NCBI RefSeq assembly: GCF_026210795.1
Contig: NC_089434.1
Location: forward strand, 3,534,001-3,598,000
DNA: 64,000 bases
Reading direction: 5' to 3'
Source: Rhizophagus irregularis
Taxonomy: Eukaryota; Glomeromycota; Glomeromycetes; Glomerales; Glomeraceae
Shown here: positions 33,927 through 45,864 of the stretch, piece after piece
How the letters are laid out: each line of letters begins with the position of its first letter
Numbering within the stretch: the first letter of the stretch is position 1
Made by a program: the position numbers and the translations under genes
The notes under the pieces: generated by a model
What the model was told of the DNA's origin: nothing
The model's database searches: none
The model's input: the letters and a program-made list of their open reading frames with translations, nothing else

Positions 33927-34832
33927 TTAACAGAAATTAATTCCATTAAATATTTGATTGGCAAATGGATTGTTGCTTATGTTTTGTCTTGGTAATTGCA
34001 TAAAATAACTTGTATACGGATTGATTGTACTTTCACGTCGTATTTTTCGTCGAATTCTACGATTTTTAATAGAACGATTATATCGTGGCACGTTTGATAA
34101 TGAATGAGTCTCTTGTTGTTCAGAATATAATATATCTTTCCTCAGATACTGAGAAGAACTATGAGTACAGTAAAAGAAAATTAAAAATTAAAAAGAGAGG
34201 ATTAATTTATTAAAATAAAAAAAAAATTCTTTGAACCCTAACTAGTAAGAGGTGTTTCTCACCCCTTAAATTTTTGGGGCGTTGCCGCACACAAATAAAA
34301 TGAACCTTATAATGTCGTACCACCTCCCCTTAAAAAATACTGTATTTATACCAATAATATAGCGAGAAGAAAAAAAAATTTTTTTTATTTCCTTCTTTCT
34401 TAAAACTTACGTCTTTGGGGAGGCAAGTTTGTTTCCTTTGCCAACACAACCAACTGATGGACGCATACATCTCCATAAAACGTTCTTCATACGAATTAAA
34501 TGCTTCTCTTCTGCGCGTAAAGTAGGTTCTTCTTTCTGTTGTTCAAGTATGTTTCCAAAATTTCCTATCGTAGCAACATCGTCACGTTGAGATTGTTGTG
34601 CTTGCTGGGCAGCCTGGGAAGTTTCCTGAGAGAGTTGGTTGAAATGGGAAGAACTTTTTCTGAGTTTCTTTCGTCCTTTTTGTTCGAGTTCTTCACGTAA
34701 TTTTTCTTGACAGATGTCAAGTTGTTTGCAAATTTGTTTATAAGAGGAGATAATATCCGTATTAGACCATTTACGAATTTGACCGAGATAGTCAACAGAT
34801 TGAGAGGTGGAATAAGTAACTGAGGGTTCCAT
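33927..34832 (-). CDS. Copy C of two-exon gene family
   Basis: Exons 34832-34411 and 34158-33927 encode 217 residues. Layout is as in copy B: an N-terminal RKWSNTDIISSYKQICKQLD helix block, a Gln/Ser-rich middle with QAAQQAQQSQ, and HLIRMKNVLWRCMRPS. Exon 2 has a basic NRRIRRKIRRES block and ends SNNPFANQIFNGINFC. The donor follows PKT directly, so the residues encoded by CTAAAATG in copy B are absent. Phase is maintained (AC + T). Exon 2 lacks the EKCLINVIQ segment. The intron keeps the GGGAGGTGGTACGACATTA motif. The start at 34832 is taken from the family; the frame is open further upstream. Function unknown. Confidence 0.8.
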
Positions 34833-35989
34833 TTTTTTTTCTTTATAAAAGTTTTGTACGACCAAGAATATATATTTTTTTTTTAATAAAAAAGGGTATT
34901 TACAAAAAATTTTTTTCGAATCTAATTTTTTTTTCAACGAACGTTTTAAATATTATTAAATCATAAATTTCATTAAAAAAGAAGTTTCGAATATCGGTTT
35001 TTTTTCTTCTGAAGCGAAGATCTTCGAAGCGAAGACTGAATCAAAAAAAAAAAATCTTGCGCTTCCTTTTTTTTTGATGTACAGTATGTATTTAAATATA
35101 TATCAAGGGAAATTTCTGAGTTTTTTTTTTTGAAAGAGAGAGAGTAGTATAAAAACTTTAATTATCAAAAAAAAAAAAAAAAAGTCAAAGCAGGAAAAAA
35201 AAAGAAATTTTTTTAAAATATTTGAGTTAACTGTCAAAAGAGGGTTATTATATAAGAAATTTTTTTCCCTGATCTTCCACAATTACTTTGAAAGTAAGGA
35301 ATATATACTATTATATTTCTAGAATTATGCATTTGATGAGGAAATATAACTTAATTTAAAAAAAAACCCCAACAAAAAAAAAAGCTTTAGTTGGAAAATG
35401 TAATTAATTAATAAGCAAATAAATAAATAAATATATTTTTTTTAAAAAAAAAAACGGATCATAAAAGAACAACATAAAAAAAAAATTTTTTTTTTTTTAT
35501 TTGAAAACGTACGGTTCAAGTCAACAACAATAAACAAAAAAAAAAATTTTTTTTTGAAAGCGGTGTGATCAAATAAAAAAATTTTTTTTTCAAATAAACA
35601 AATCGAAATAAAAAAAAAAATAATTGCTTTAAAAAAAAAAATAAAATAATTGCTTTAAAATAAAAAAAAATAATTGCTTTAAAAAAAAAATAATAATTTT
35701 TTTATCAAAAATATTTTTTTTTATTATTATTATTATTTTTTAAAGTAGTACTAATAAATATTTTTTTTTCCACATCAAATTATTGTTATTTTTAATTTTT
35801 TTTTTATTTCGATCTGTTTATCAAATTATTTTTTTATTATTATTATTATTATTGTAATAAATATTTTTTTCCCCCATCAAATTATTATTTTATTTTTATT
35901 TTTTTTTATTTCGATTTGTTTATCAAAATATTTTTATTATTATTATTATATTTTTTTTTAATTATCTTTTTTTTTTTTAAAGTAATAAA
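34833..35989. other. Upstream region of copy C; A/T homopolymers
   Basis: It contains the conserved block AACTGTCAAAAGAGGGTTAT (about 35229) shared with copy B upstream DNA, plus a TATATATTTAAATA promoter-like box (around 35090). Beyond 35340 the sequence is almost only A/T runs. Confidence 0.45.
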
Positions 35990-36235
35990 TATTTTTTTTT
36001 TGTTTTTTTTTTTTTTTAAAGTAATAAATATTTTTTTTTTTTGTTTTTTTTTTCAAAGTAATAAATATTTTTTTTTTGTTTTTTTTTTTTTTTTAAAGTA
36101 ATAAATATTTTTTTTTTTTGTTTTTTTTTTCAAAGTAATAAATATTTTTTTTTTTGTTTTTTTTTTTAAAGTAATAAATATTTTTTTTTTGTTTTTTTTT
36201 TTTAAAGTAATAAATATTTCTTTTTTTTGTTTTTT
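35990..36235. repeat. AAAGTAATAAATA-T(n)G T(n) minisatellite
   Basis: At least seven units of AAAGTAATAAATATT + T-run + G + T-run, period about 34-38 bp. The homopolymer lengths vary. Long ORFs on either strand here are an artefact of this repeat. Confidence 0.85.
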
Positions 36236-39200
36236 TGTTCGACGTTTTCTGGGAATTATTTTTTTGAACATGCGGCTAAAATGCGGTTAACTAAACAAAA
36301 AAAAAATTTTTTTTTCTGAAAGGGCACGGACCAAAAACAATAAATAAACAAAAAAAAAAAATTTTTTTAAAATAAAATAATATAAATAAACTGAAATTTT
36401 TTTTTCTAACGGCAAAGTAAAACAATTTATTATTTTATTTTAAAAAAAATAAAAAAAAAATTTTTTTGTTTATAAATAGAGATTTAAAATAAATTAATAT
36501 AAGTAAAATAAAAAAAAATATTTTTCATTTTTTTAAAAAAAAAGTGCACGGACCAGAAATTATTTTTAAACAAATAAAAAATTTTTTTTTCTTTTTTTTG
36601 AAACGCGCATGAAAAAATTATGGGTCAATCAAAACAAAAAAAAAAAACAAAAAAAAAATTTTTTTTTTACAAGGGCTATTGAAAAAAAAAATTTTATACT
36701 AATTTATTTATTGTACAATGATAATCTTACTTTTCCTTTTTTGAGAAAGTTTAGTAAAAAGGGGAAATATTAAAATAAATAAATGTATTTTATAATACTT
36801 GCTAGAATTAATTAAGTACAAAAAAAAAATCTAATCTAATATTACCCATAAACATAAATAAAAAAAATTTTTATTATCTGTTATATATAAACAAATAGTC
36901 GATTGTTTTTGCTTTAAAATGGGCTTACATTTTTCCGGGCAGACTAACCATAAAATTAATACGTCTTAGTTTATTTCATTTATTTCAAAATATCCAAATT
37001 TATTTCTAATTACAATTGTTTTGGTTTTGCTTACTTTTTTTTTGTTCTCCTTTTTGCATTCAAAACATGTATATAATGTAATATAATAAGAATTTACAAC
37101 CTTTATATGAAATACAAATTGGCTGAATAATAAATAATAAATAACAATAATAAATATTATTTAATTAATAATAATTGAATTATAACTTAGCTAAGAATTT
37201 ACGCATACATGTCTACTATATACATAAACAAGTTTATTACAAAAAAAAAATAAATTTTTTTTTACTTCCTTTTCATATTAATATTCATTAAATATTATGC
37301 TTGATGATGTACTGTAATTCATTATAATTCCTAACCATCTTATTATTAAAAAATTAATAAGAGAAAGAAAAGATATTCGTAATGTGGCACAAAAAGAAGA
37401 ATTTTGGATGAAGAAATTTTTTTAAATAGTTAATAATAATAACATTATTACTAATATTATTAAAGAATTTTTTTTTTTTTTACGTTAAAATATTTAAAGT
37501 TTTCACATATATATTATATGGTAAGAGTTGGCTGAAAATAAGCATGATAGTAGTGGCTTATAAGACTGTAATAAAGCTGATATTTATAGATCACATGCTT
37601 AAGGTTCAATTGAAAATTATTTATATGGGTACTCTAAAACGATTTTTTAAAATAAATATATTATTGAAACTGTGTCACAAAAAAATTTATTTTCATTTAC
37701 ATTTTATAAAGGATTACCAATAAAAGAAAGAAAATTAATAAAAAAAAGTATTCAAAAGAATCGTAGAATATCATCAGAGAAAAAAAAAATGAAATTGAAG
37801 TATCAAATGTATCAAAATAAAATGAAATGAAATTGAAATATGCGTAAATTAAATCTTATTTATTTATTTGTATATATTTTATGTATATATGCTATTAAAA
37901 AGGTGAGAATACAGTTTGGACCTACCTTTTCTTACACATCTGGATCCTACAGATCAGAAAAAAAAATATTTTTTTTTTAAAAAAAAAAAGTTTTTAAAAA
38001 GCACGGATCAAATTGGCAAACATTGTACAATATATAAAACACACTGTATCATATAATGTAATTTATACTGTACAACTAAATTTTCATGGGGCGTGAAAAA
38101 AAAATTTTTTTTTGTAAAAAGGTTATTTATATAAAATACTATATATGTTTATGTGTCATTGGTAACAAAAGAAAGTGCCACAGTATTATATATGCTATTA
38201 TATATGCTATTATGAAAAAAAAAATTTTTTTTTTATATAAATTATTTTAGTTTTTTTTATTTTAAAAAAAAATAACGTAACTTATATAGTAATTTATATG
38301 AAAGAAAACAATATATTATATAATATAATATATGAAAATTCTTTAAACCATAAATAGTTTCTTACGTACTGAGCATCCATTTTACATTCCACTTATTAAT
38401 TTGAATGCACAATTAAAGGACCACCTGTAAAAAAATTAATTTTCGACGATAGTTGCCTAATTGAAATTGACAAAATATCTTCCTTCAAACAAAAAAAAAA
38501 TACCATAACACTTTTGGAAAGTGGGCACGACTAAAAAAGCATGAATTATGGGTATGACAATAATGAGCCACAACGTTTGATTATCGTATACTGAAAGAGA
38601 AAGACGGAGTTCGTAGCGTATGTATATCAAAGTATAACAGGGCGCACAAAAAAGATTTTTTTCTGTACAACTTGAAAAAAAAAAATTTTTTTTTCGCCAT
38701 AAAATATTTCCTTTTTTTTTTATTCAAAGAAAATGTCAAATAATATAACCTAATTTAATTTAATTTAATTTTTTTTTTTTTTTTTGAAACCGCACGGATC
38801 ATTTGATTTATTGGTATTAATTAATTAAAATTTTTTTTTTTTCACGGACCATGCCCCTATTTAATAAATATATATACACAAAAAAAAAAATGTTGCACAA
38901 TAGCTTTTTCTTGTAGTTTAAACAAAAAAAAAATTTTATATAACATAGAGAAAAAAGACACATATATAATTTATGTATTGTTGTGCAACCCCTTTTTTTA
39001 TGGGGTTATTATTATTTTTTTTTTAATACAAAGTTTTTCTTTTTTGTTGCCAACCCGCATAATCTCAAATATTTTTTATAAATATTTTTTTTTTTTTTCT
39101 TAGAAAACCTAAATTTTATGATTCGTATTTTTTAAAAGATAATCTTGTATTAATTTTACGTAAGATATTATATATATTATATAATGAAATTATATAATTT

Positions 39201-40933
39201 AATATGTTGTACATGATCTTTTTTTTTTTTATTACTACTAGTATGTAGAAAAAATTATTAACCCATAAATAGTTTATCGTTATTACATACTAAAGTATCA
39301 ATCATTATTTACATGCATCTTTTAATTCTAAATGCGCAAGGGTGTGTTGTTGGATTTTTATTGAACAACCATCAAAATCGGTAAAAAAAAAAAAAAAAAA
39401 ATACTTTTGATTGGAATTTGATTCCTTTTGTGAAAGAATCCCGAAAAGAAATTCTTTTAGCAAACACAAAAAAAAATCTAACCTAATGAAATTGTAATAG
39501 TTCAATAATAGTTGTATAACAAACTTAAAAGGAAATCGAAAAAAAAGCATGGATTATAAAAAAATGATAATAATGAATTAATACTTTAATGGAGTTGACA
39601 AAAGTAGGTACGAAAATTATCATAATGTTACACACACATATTTACGCCACATAGATGGTATCATATGCGTAAAAAAAAATGGTTTTTTTTAAAAAAAAAA
39701 AAGAATGTTGCCGGAGAAATATGATATGTAATATTTTGTAACCACTCCGAATCGGGATTTATTATTTGTACAAATAAATAGTTATTGAAAATTGTCAATT
39801 TGGATATTCGTCTATTTATAGTGATCTGCATGATCATGAATTAAGTTTTAATTATACTGTATAATTATATGAAAATACAAACAAGGTGTAAATAATAATA
39901 ATAATAATAATAATAAATATTTTTTTTTTTTAAAAAAACATGATCTTTTTAGTTATAAAGACGAAACGCCACAATAATAAATAAATATCATTTGACCAAA
40001 TGATATTCATACGTAAATTTATCCGTTCCTCAACCGAAGAGATTCAGTTTTGTAATCATTGGCCGTAAATCCGAAGATTAAGAACATATGTAAACAATAT
40101 GCACGATAACGGCTATTAGCGAAATTTTCGATTAATTATTTGTTGTACTTGCTCAAAAAAGACTGCACCCTCAACTTTAAATCTAAATAATACACTAGAA
40201 ATTTTATTTCTATATGGGTATCTCTTTATCTCTTGGGATTCTTTCTGGAAATGTAATATGCAATATGACAGATATCTATTGCCAACAATATAATCGAAAA
40301 AAGAATGGGAATAATAAAGAACAATATTGAATATGATGTTATGTAATAATATGTCACGTACAATTACATCGATAATAATTAAGTGCCGCTGAAAAAATTT
40401 TTATCCCGCCTCGCTTCATATCATTACAGTTTTGTTATAAATAAAATAAAAGAATAAGTATTATTATTATACAACATTTTAATATTGTACAAATCTCTTT
40501 TTTTTAAGAAAAAAAATAATAAAGAATATAAAAAGTAATTGAATAATGAATATTATAGTTTAACCATTTTTCATTCATTCATTCATTCATGCACATTATT
40601 TTTTTTTTTTGATTAAAAGAAATTCGATCTATATAATCATCGATTGTTCTCCATAATTAAAAGTTTAATAATTATATAATTATTATATGATCTGTAACTA
40701 TAATATTTTTATTTTTATTTTACTTGTTTTATTTATAGTTTTGAAATTCTTTTTTTCTGTAAGTTGTAAAAGTGGCGGTGTTACCGTTGTACAGCATTCC
40801 TACTTGAAAATATTTTATTTTAATACTTTTAACCGACGGATGATATTTATTTAGTAGGAATTTTTAATTAATATTTAGCTTTGAACATATATTTTAAAAT
40901 TTGGCCAATTAAAGCGGTCGGCGCAGTATATAC

Positions 40934-40965
<32 letters not shown>

Positions 40966-41516
40966 ATGTATGTTATGCATAAACATTTAATTATTACGCT
41001 ATATGGATAAAAATATCAATGACGAAAAATTATACAAGTTAATTTTTACTTTTAAATTTGACGCATTTGACATGTTTACATAATAGAATGGTAACATTTA
41101 TTGAAGATACCATTCTTAATTTGGTCCCTGAATGATAATTTATATAATTCGTATAATTTATATAATTTAAGGATAGTTCAAAAAACTAAAAAGAGGAGTT
41201 TCTTAAAGGAATACTTATTATTTATTTGTTTATTTTACGTACAACTTTATACTTTTTTTTAATGTGGTTATATGAGGATATAAAAAAGGTGATTTGTTTA
41301 TTCAATTTGGTTACAATTTATAAATCTTCTTTGGTAAAATATGGAATAAATGATATTTTAAATTATTGTACGACCTTATAAAGCATATAGTAAATATGTA
41401 CACATTTATACAACAGATACATGGATTTTCTACGGTACAAAATTTACAGACAGCATTTCATCGACATGAAATTAACCGACGCCATTTGCTGACTTTCATT
41501 TTACCGACATGAAAAT
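36236..41516. other. Gene-poor A/T-rich block with decayed flank repeats
   Basis: No gene supported over more than 5 kb. 38344-38430, 39262-39380 and 58007-58100 share an ATAAATAGTTT...ATGCACC/TTTTAATT...TGCGC-type stretch, so parts are old copies of the family flank. TA microsatellite at 40937-40964; ATTC tetranucleotide repeat near 40573-40590. Confidence 0.45.
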
Positions 41517-41849
41517 TTACTTACTCCATTTCATCGAAATGCCATTACCCGGCTGCGAAAATTTATTAGCTGCGCCTCACTCCTTCTGCGCCTTAATCTC
41601 AAGTGCCGAAATGTTAAGAGAAGTTCAACAAACTGATTACAAAATCCATTTCTATTTTTTTTTTTTTTCAAATAGTACTGTTTAGAATTTAGAATTCCAT
41701 TTAAAACCGCAGTACGAGAAAATTACCACAAAATTTTTTTCCAAAATAAAAATAGTAGCAATAAATGTTAGTTTACAATATAAATGGGACACAATAATTC
41801 GAAAATATATTACACGAGAAATTACTTAATGATCATTTCATTTCAGGTA

Positions 41850-42345
41850 GAATCACCAGCATCAGCATCAGCGTCGCCTTGAAGGTCTTCAAGACATCTT
41901 AATTTAAATAATTCTGAATTTGACATAACTTCTCTTCATTTATGCGAAAAATCATCAACGCACAGTTTTCACTTAAATTTCCTGCTTTAACAATGCGCGA
42001 AGAAGACAATAATTAAGATTCTCATCAATATATAAACTTCGTTTAAAGCCAAAAGCATGTCCAAAATGACTGGTTACTGTAAAATCTGTTACATGAACAC
42101 TATTTGTTCCGTAATACCAAACTTTTAATTTATTTTGTTAATTATTCCCAATAATTGAACTAATAAAATCTGCAAATTTTTTCAACTGGATATTTTCAAT
42201 GTTTTTTGAAATATTTCCTTGATAATTAAAATATTGAACATGTTCTGGCAAATTAACACTGCCTGAACGGAAAGGACATGACACTGGCGCTCTTGTAGAC
42301 ATATATGACGTATGAATATACCATGAAAGCCATTCTCAAGGTGTT
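41850..42345 (-). pseudogene. Antisense protein-coding remnant
   Basis: The minus strand reads coherently, with stops. Segments include YIHTSYMSTRAPVSCPFRSG, PEHVQYFNYQGNISKNIENI, a TAA near 42136, VWYYGTNSVHVTDFTVTSHF, LYIDENLNYCLLRALLKQEI, a stop, and after it SNSELFKLRCLEDLQGDADA. The family is not recognised. It is a decayed gene inside the inverted-end element and opposite in direction to the fragment at 42392-42898. Confidence 0.5.
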
Positions 42346-42391
42346 TAGTCTCCAGAAAATCTGTGTAGATGTCAGATAATTCAGACTTCGC

Positions 42392-42898
42392 TTGTTTCTT
42401 GACAATGATGTCCTCGTAAATAATATTGAATATAAAATTTCAAAATTAAAGGAACATATCTGGCCTGAGGAAAAAAATAAACTTAATATAAATATGATCC
42501 TAATGATACGAACCTTTGAAAGGTTAATGTCAGTAGAGACGAGCTTAAAGACGTTCTTACTAAAGAGGATATCCAAAGCCAAACTTAAAGGCGAGAAAAT
42601 AGATGCAGGGGATTTTTTTACTGATTATTTTAAATTTAATCAACTTACTGATGGGAATGTTCACATCATCATCGTAGTAGATTCACTTATCAAAAATTTT
42701 ATGGATATTGGATATTCTAATTTAAGTGATATTATATTATGGTGGATGGATGAAAAAGAACTTTATGAAGAGGCTAATGTGGAAGAAATTATGATGTCTT
42801 ACTTTAAAGAGAAATTCCGTGAAACAAGTAACTTTATGGACATTGTTCATAATAATTATTTTTATGATCACGAATATCTTATCAGTAGTGTTTCCTAG
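42392..42898 (+). CDS. 3' gene fragment, unknown function
   Basis: The frame is open from an AG acceptor-like site at about 42382 to TAG at 42896. It encodes about 168 acidic, helical residues, for example NIEYKISKLKEHIWPEEKNK, SNLSDIILWWMDEKELYEEA and FREISN-like FRETSNFMDIVHNNYFYDHE. There is no ATG until about codon 35, so this is a last exon or a 5'-truncated gene. The composition is clearly coding, better than any random frame nearby. It lies inside the 41.5-43.1 kb element, so it may be cargo or part of a transposon gene. The family is not recognised. Confidence 0.5.
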   Translation: MFLDNDVLVNNIEYKISKLKEHIWPEEKNKLNINMILMIRTFERLMSVETSLKTFLLKRISKAKLKGEKIDAGDFFTDYFKFNQLTDGNVHIIIVVDSLIKNFMDIGYSNLSDIILWWMDEKELYEEANVEEIMMSYFKEKFRETSNFMDIVHNNYFYDHEYLISSVS

Positions 42899-43171
42899 AA
42901 TAAAACATTAAATGCTATATTTGAGAGAAACAAGGTTTGTCAATATAAAATTAACACGTTTCATAAAATTTTTTAAACTTTTTACAGTATTAATAAGAAA
43001 GCAAGGAATATTTTCAATAATATAAATTTATTCTACCGTTCTATTTGAAAAAAAAATAGAGAAAGGAATAATTAGAAATAATTAGATTGGTGGTAAAATA
43101 GCATTTCGGCGAAATGAAGTAGGTATTTTTTTTTTAAATATTTTTTTTTGTTTATAAGACTATTGTACAAT

Positions 43172-43300
43172 CCCTATAAAAAATTTTTATCCGAATATTT
43201 CCATTATTTCTCCGTGTATTCCGTAAAAATTCCGTGAAAATTATACATTCACGGATATCCGTGTTAGCGAGATGAAAATTTCCATTTTTATGGGGAATCT
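43172..43300. mobile_element. Partial CCCTATAAAAAA MITE
   Basis: It begins CCCTATAAAAAATTTTTATC like the element at 18606, with CCGTAAAAATTCCGTGAAAA and CATTCACGGATATCC. The other end is not found. Confidence 0.4.
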
Positions 43301-44980
43301 ATTGTATAATTTTCCGAAGGGCTGGCAATATGTTCGTCACGAGTTTCTCCGTCTGCCACATGATCTTCAGCCTATGAAATCGCAAATTTTAATTCTATCT
43401 TTTTTTCGCTCCGGACTTATAATAGTTTCCCGTTTCCCGATTCCTAGTAAGTAGGGATGGACAAAAAATATATTTATAATTAGTAACTAATAAGTCAAAA
43501 AAAATTTTTTAATTATCAACTAAAAAAAAAAATAATTATTAGTTAGTTTACATTATATATATTTCATTTATAATAATAGAATGTACACACATAACGATAA
43601 TTTTCAAAAGTGATTGTTTCACAAAGCACAGGTAATATTGTTTTTGTTTAAAAACTTAAATTGATTAACGAGGGTTAAGAATTTATAGTATTATTTGACT
43701 AATTTCAAGGGTTATTATTATTATAATTATACTGTATTAAATATAAAAAAAAAATCCGGAATTATTTTATTATTACATAAAAAGAAAAGAATGTATGTAA
43801 ATTAATATGATGCATCGGATATTTTTTAATAAAAAGAAAAAAAATTTTCATTTATATATATAATATATTTATATATGCATATATTAAAAATTTTTTTTTT
43901 TTATGCATTTACCTACTTATTTAAAAGGTTAAAAGGGTTTAAAAATTTCAGTCAATACGTGATGCAAATTGATGCATCACTCAGAATTCGTCAATCCGTA
44001 CTTAATTCGGAGAATATTTACGGGTTTTAGCGGGGTATGACAAGTTGTAAAAGTTAACTCGTCGAATTAAATTATAGATTTGAATATTTTTATATTTTTT
44101 GGGAACGTGCTACATTACATGGAATATAATCTATAAATAAATATGACGTTTTTAATTCTTTTCTTTTATATAATTTCTCCTTTCGGTCTATCAAATAATA
44201 TAATCGAGCGAACGCTGTGTAATTGTATCATAATCTGGCATGCTTTTTATCTTATCTTATAATATAGTATATAGTAGTAAACAAACTTATCTGAACAAAA
44301 GGAGTTTTTACTCTTTGTTACAATATATAGTTGCATTATATATTGATATACTGTATATTGACGAAAAATTATATTAAGGGGTATAAAAAAAAATTTTTTT
44401 TTAAAAAAAAGATAAACTTTTAATGGATTTAATTGATGCGGATTAAAAAAAAAAAATTTTTTTTTTATTTTTTTTTATTTATTTACTTATATTTACATTT
44501 ATTTATTTGTTAATCGAAAGTTTAAAAAATTTTTTTTTTAAATATATATATACTGTATATAATTACATATATATATTATTTATTTATTTATTATTTATTT
44601 TTTAACAAGTTAGATTCATCATTTATGTTTAAAAAAAAGGACGTGTAATTTTAAAATAAAAATATTTTTTTTTTTATTACTAAAGTATTCTATTAATAAT
44701 AATACTAAAACATGGAAGATCAAAAGAAGAAGAAAAAAAAATATTCATATAAATACGACAATATTTTTTTTGTTTTTTTTTAAAAAAAAAATTCTTTTTT
44801 TTTGCTTTAACAATTTTTTTTTTTAAGTAGTTATTATTTTTTTTTTTGAAAGGTATTTCCTCTTTACGTGGTATATATTCGAATAATAATTATATTAAAA
44901 AAAACAAATTTTGTATTTAACAAACATTTTTAAAAAAAACTTATTGATTGAAAAAAATATAATTCTTTAGGAAGAAAAAA
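43301..44980. other. Upstream flank of copy D
   Basis: 43680-44300 matches DNA upstream of copy E (53430-53960) and the equivalent place near 49250-49800 (GACTAATTTCAAGGGTTATT, GATGCATC...). Immediately before the gene lie A/T runs and TTTCCTCTTTACGTGGTATA (about 44867), a promoter-like box also seen before copy E. No other gene. Confidence 0.5.
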
Positions 44981-45769
44981 ATGGAACACCTTGACTGCCT
45001 CAGTAAAACTCGTAACTGGACCGATACCGATATTATCTCCTCTTATAAAGAAACTTGCAAACAACTAGATATCTGTAAAGAAAAATTACGTGAAGAACAC
45101 GAACTACAGAAAGAAGAATCTGCTTTACGCGCAGAAGAAAAGCATTTAATTCGTATAAAGAACGCTTTATGGAGACGTATGGCCTCATCACTTTGTATCA
45201 GAAAAGAAACCAAACTTGTTTCTTCGAAAAGTTTAGAATGGTAAGTTTAAAAAAAAAGAAAGAAAAGAAAAGAATTTTTTTTTTTTTTCGTAGAAAATAT
45301 TTCTTTTAAAGGGAGGTGGTACGACATAAGGGGTAATTACCTGTGTGACCGACATCCTATTTAGCATTAACATTTTAAGGGGGAAAAATGAGCAAAGCAT
45401 ACAGAAAAAAAAACCTCATCCTTTAACTTGGATTCAGACTAAAAAAATGAACTTTTTATTGTAATGATAATGATTTATTTCTCTTTTTAATTTCCTCATT
45501 TCTTCTGCTGTTTTTATAGTTCTAGTTCTTCTCTATACCAAAGAAAAGATGAACAACAAAGAAAATATCTCACCAATGCAACCAAAACTCATTCATCATC
45601 ATATGTGCCACGATATAACCGTTCTCTCAAAAATCGTAGAATTCAACGTAAAATAAGACATGCAAGTACAATCCGTTCGTATATAAATTATTTTAGGTAC
45701 TTGCCAAGGCAAAATATAAACAACAATCCATCCGCAAATCAACTGTTTAACGGAATTAATTTTTATTGA
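44981..45769 (+). CDS. Copy D of two-exon gene family (short exon 1)
   Basis: Exons 44981-45240 and 45520-45769 encode 169 residues. Exon 1 goes straight from the RNWTDTDIISSYKETCKQLD and REEHELQKEES segments to HLIRIKNALWRRMASS. The Lys/Gln-rich middle of copies B, C and E is absent. Exon 2 has YQRKDEQQRKYLTNATKTHS, the basic NRRIQRKIRHAS block and the end NPSANQLFNGINFY. The acceptor region has two tandem AG sites six bases apart (ATAG|TTCTAG|T). Both keep the frame, so two isoforms differing by two residues are possible. The intron keeps GGGAGGTGGTACGACATAA. Function unknown. Confidence 0.8.
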
Positions 45770-45864
45770 GGATGATACTATCGTTTTATCGTTTTAATTC
45801 AAAACCGTAATTTATGCAAAATCTGTTTAATGGCAAAACTCGAATAATCGTATCTCATAATCGG

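Larger units (their letters stand above)
41517..43123. mobile_element. ~1.6-kb element with ~30-bp inverted ends
   Basis: The left block CTTACTCCATTTCATCGAAA + TGCCATTACCC (41519-41549) matches the reverse complement of the right block (CCTACTTCATTTCGCCGAAA + TGCTATTTTACC, 43090-43123). Extra CATTTCATCGACATGAAA and ACCGACATGAAA motifs lie just outside or at the left. The element encloses a coding fragment (42392-42898) and an antisense pseudogene. No transposase motif was recognised, so the superfamily is open. Confidence 0.5.

Noticed and set aside
36053-36271. Lys-rich ORF and the opposing Phe-rich ORF at 35916-36101
   Set aside because: Both arise from the T-run minisatellite and have no independent support.
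42253-42582. 109-codon minus-strand ORF
   Set aside because: It runs antisense through the coding fragment 42392-42898, and its frame differs from the coherent minus-strand pseudogene frame there.
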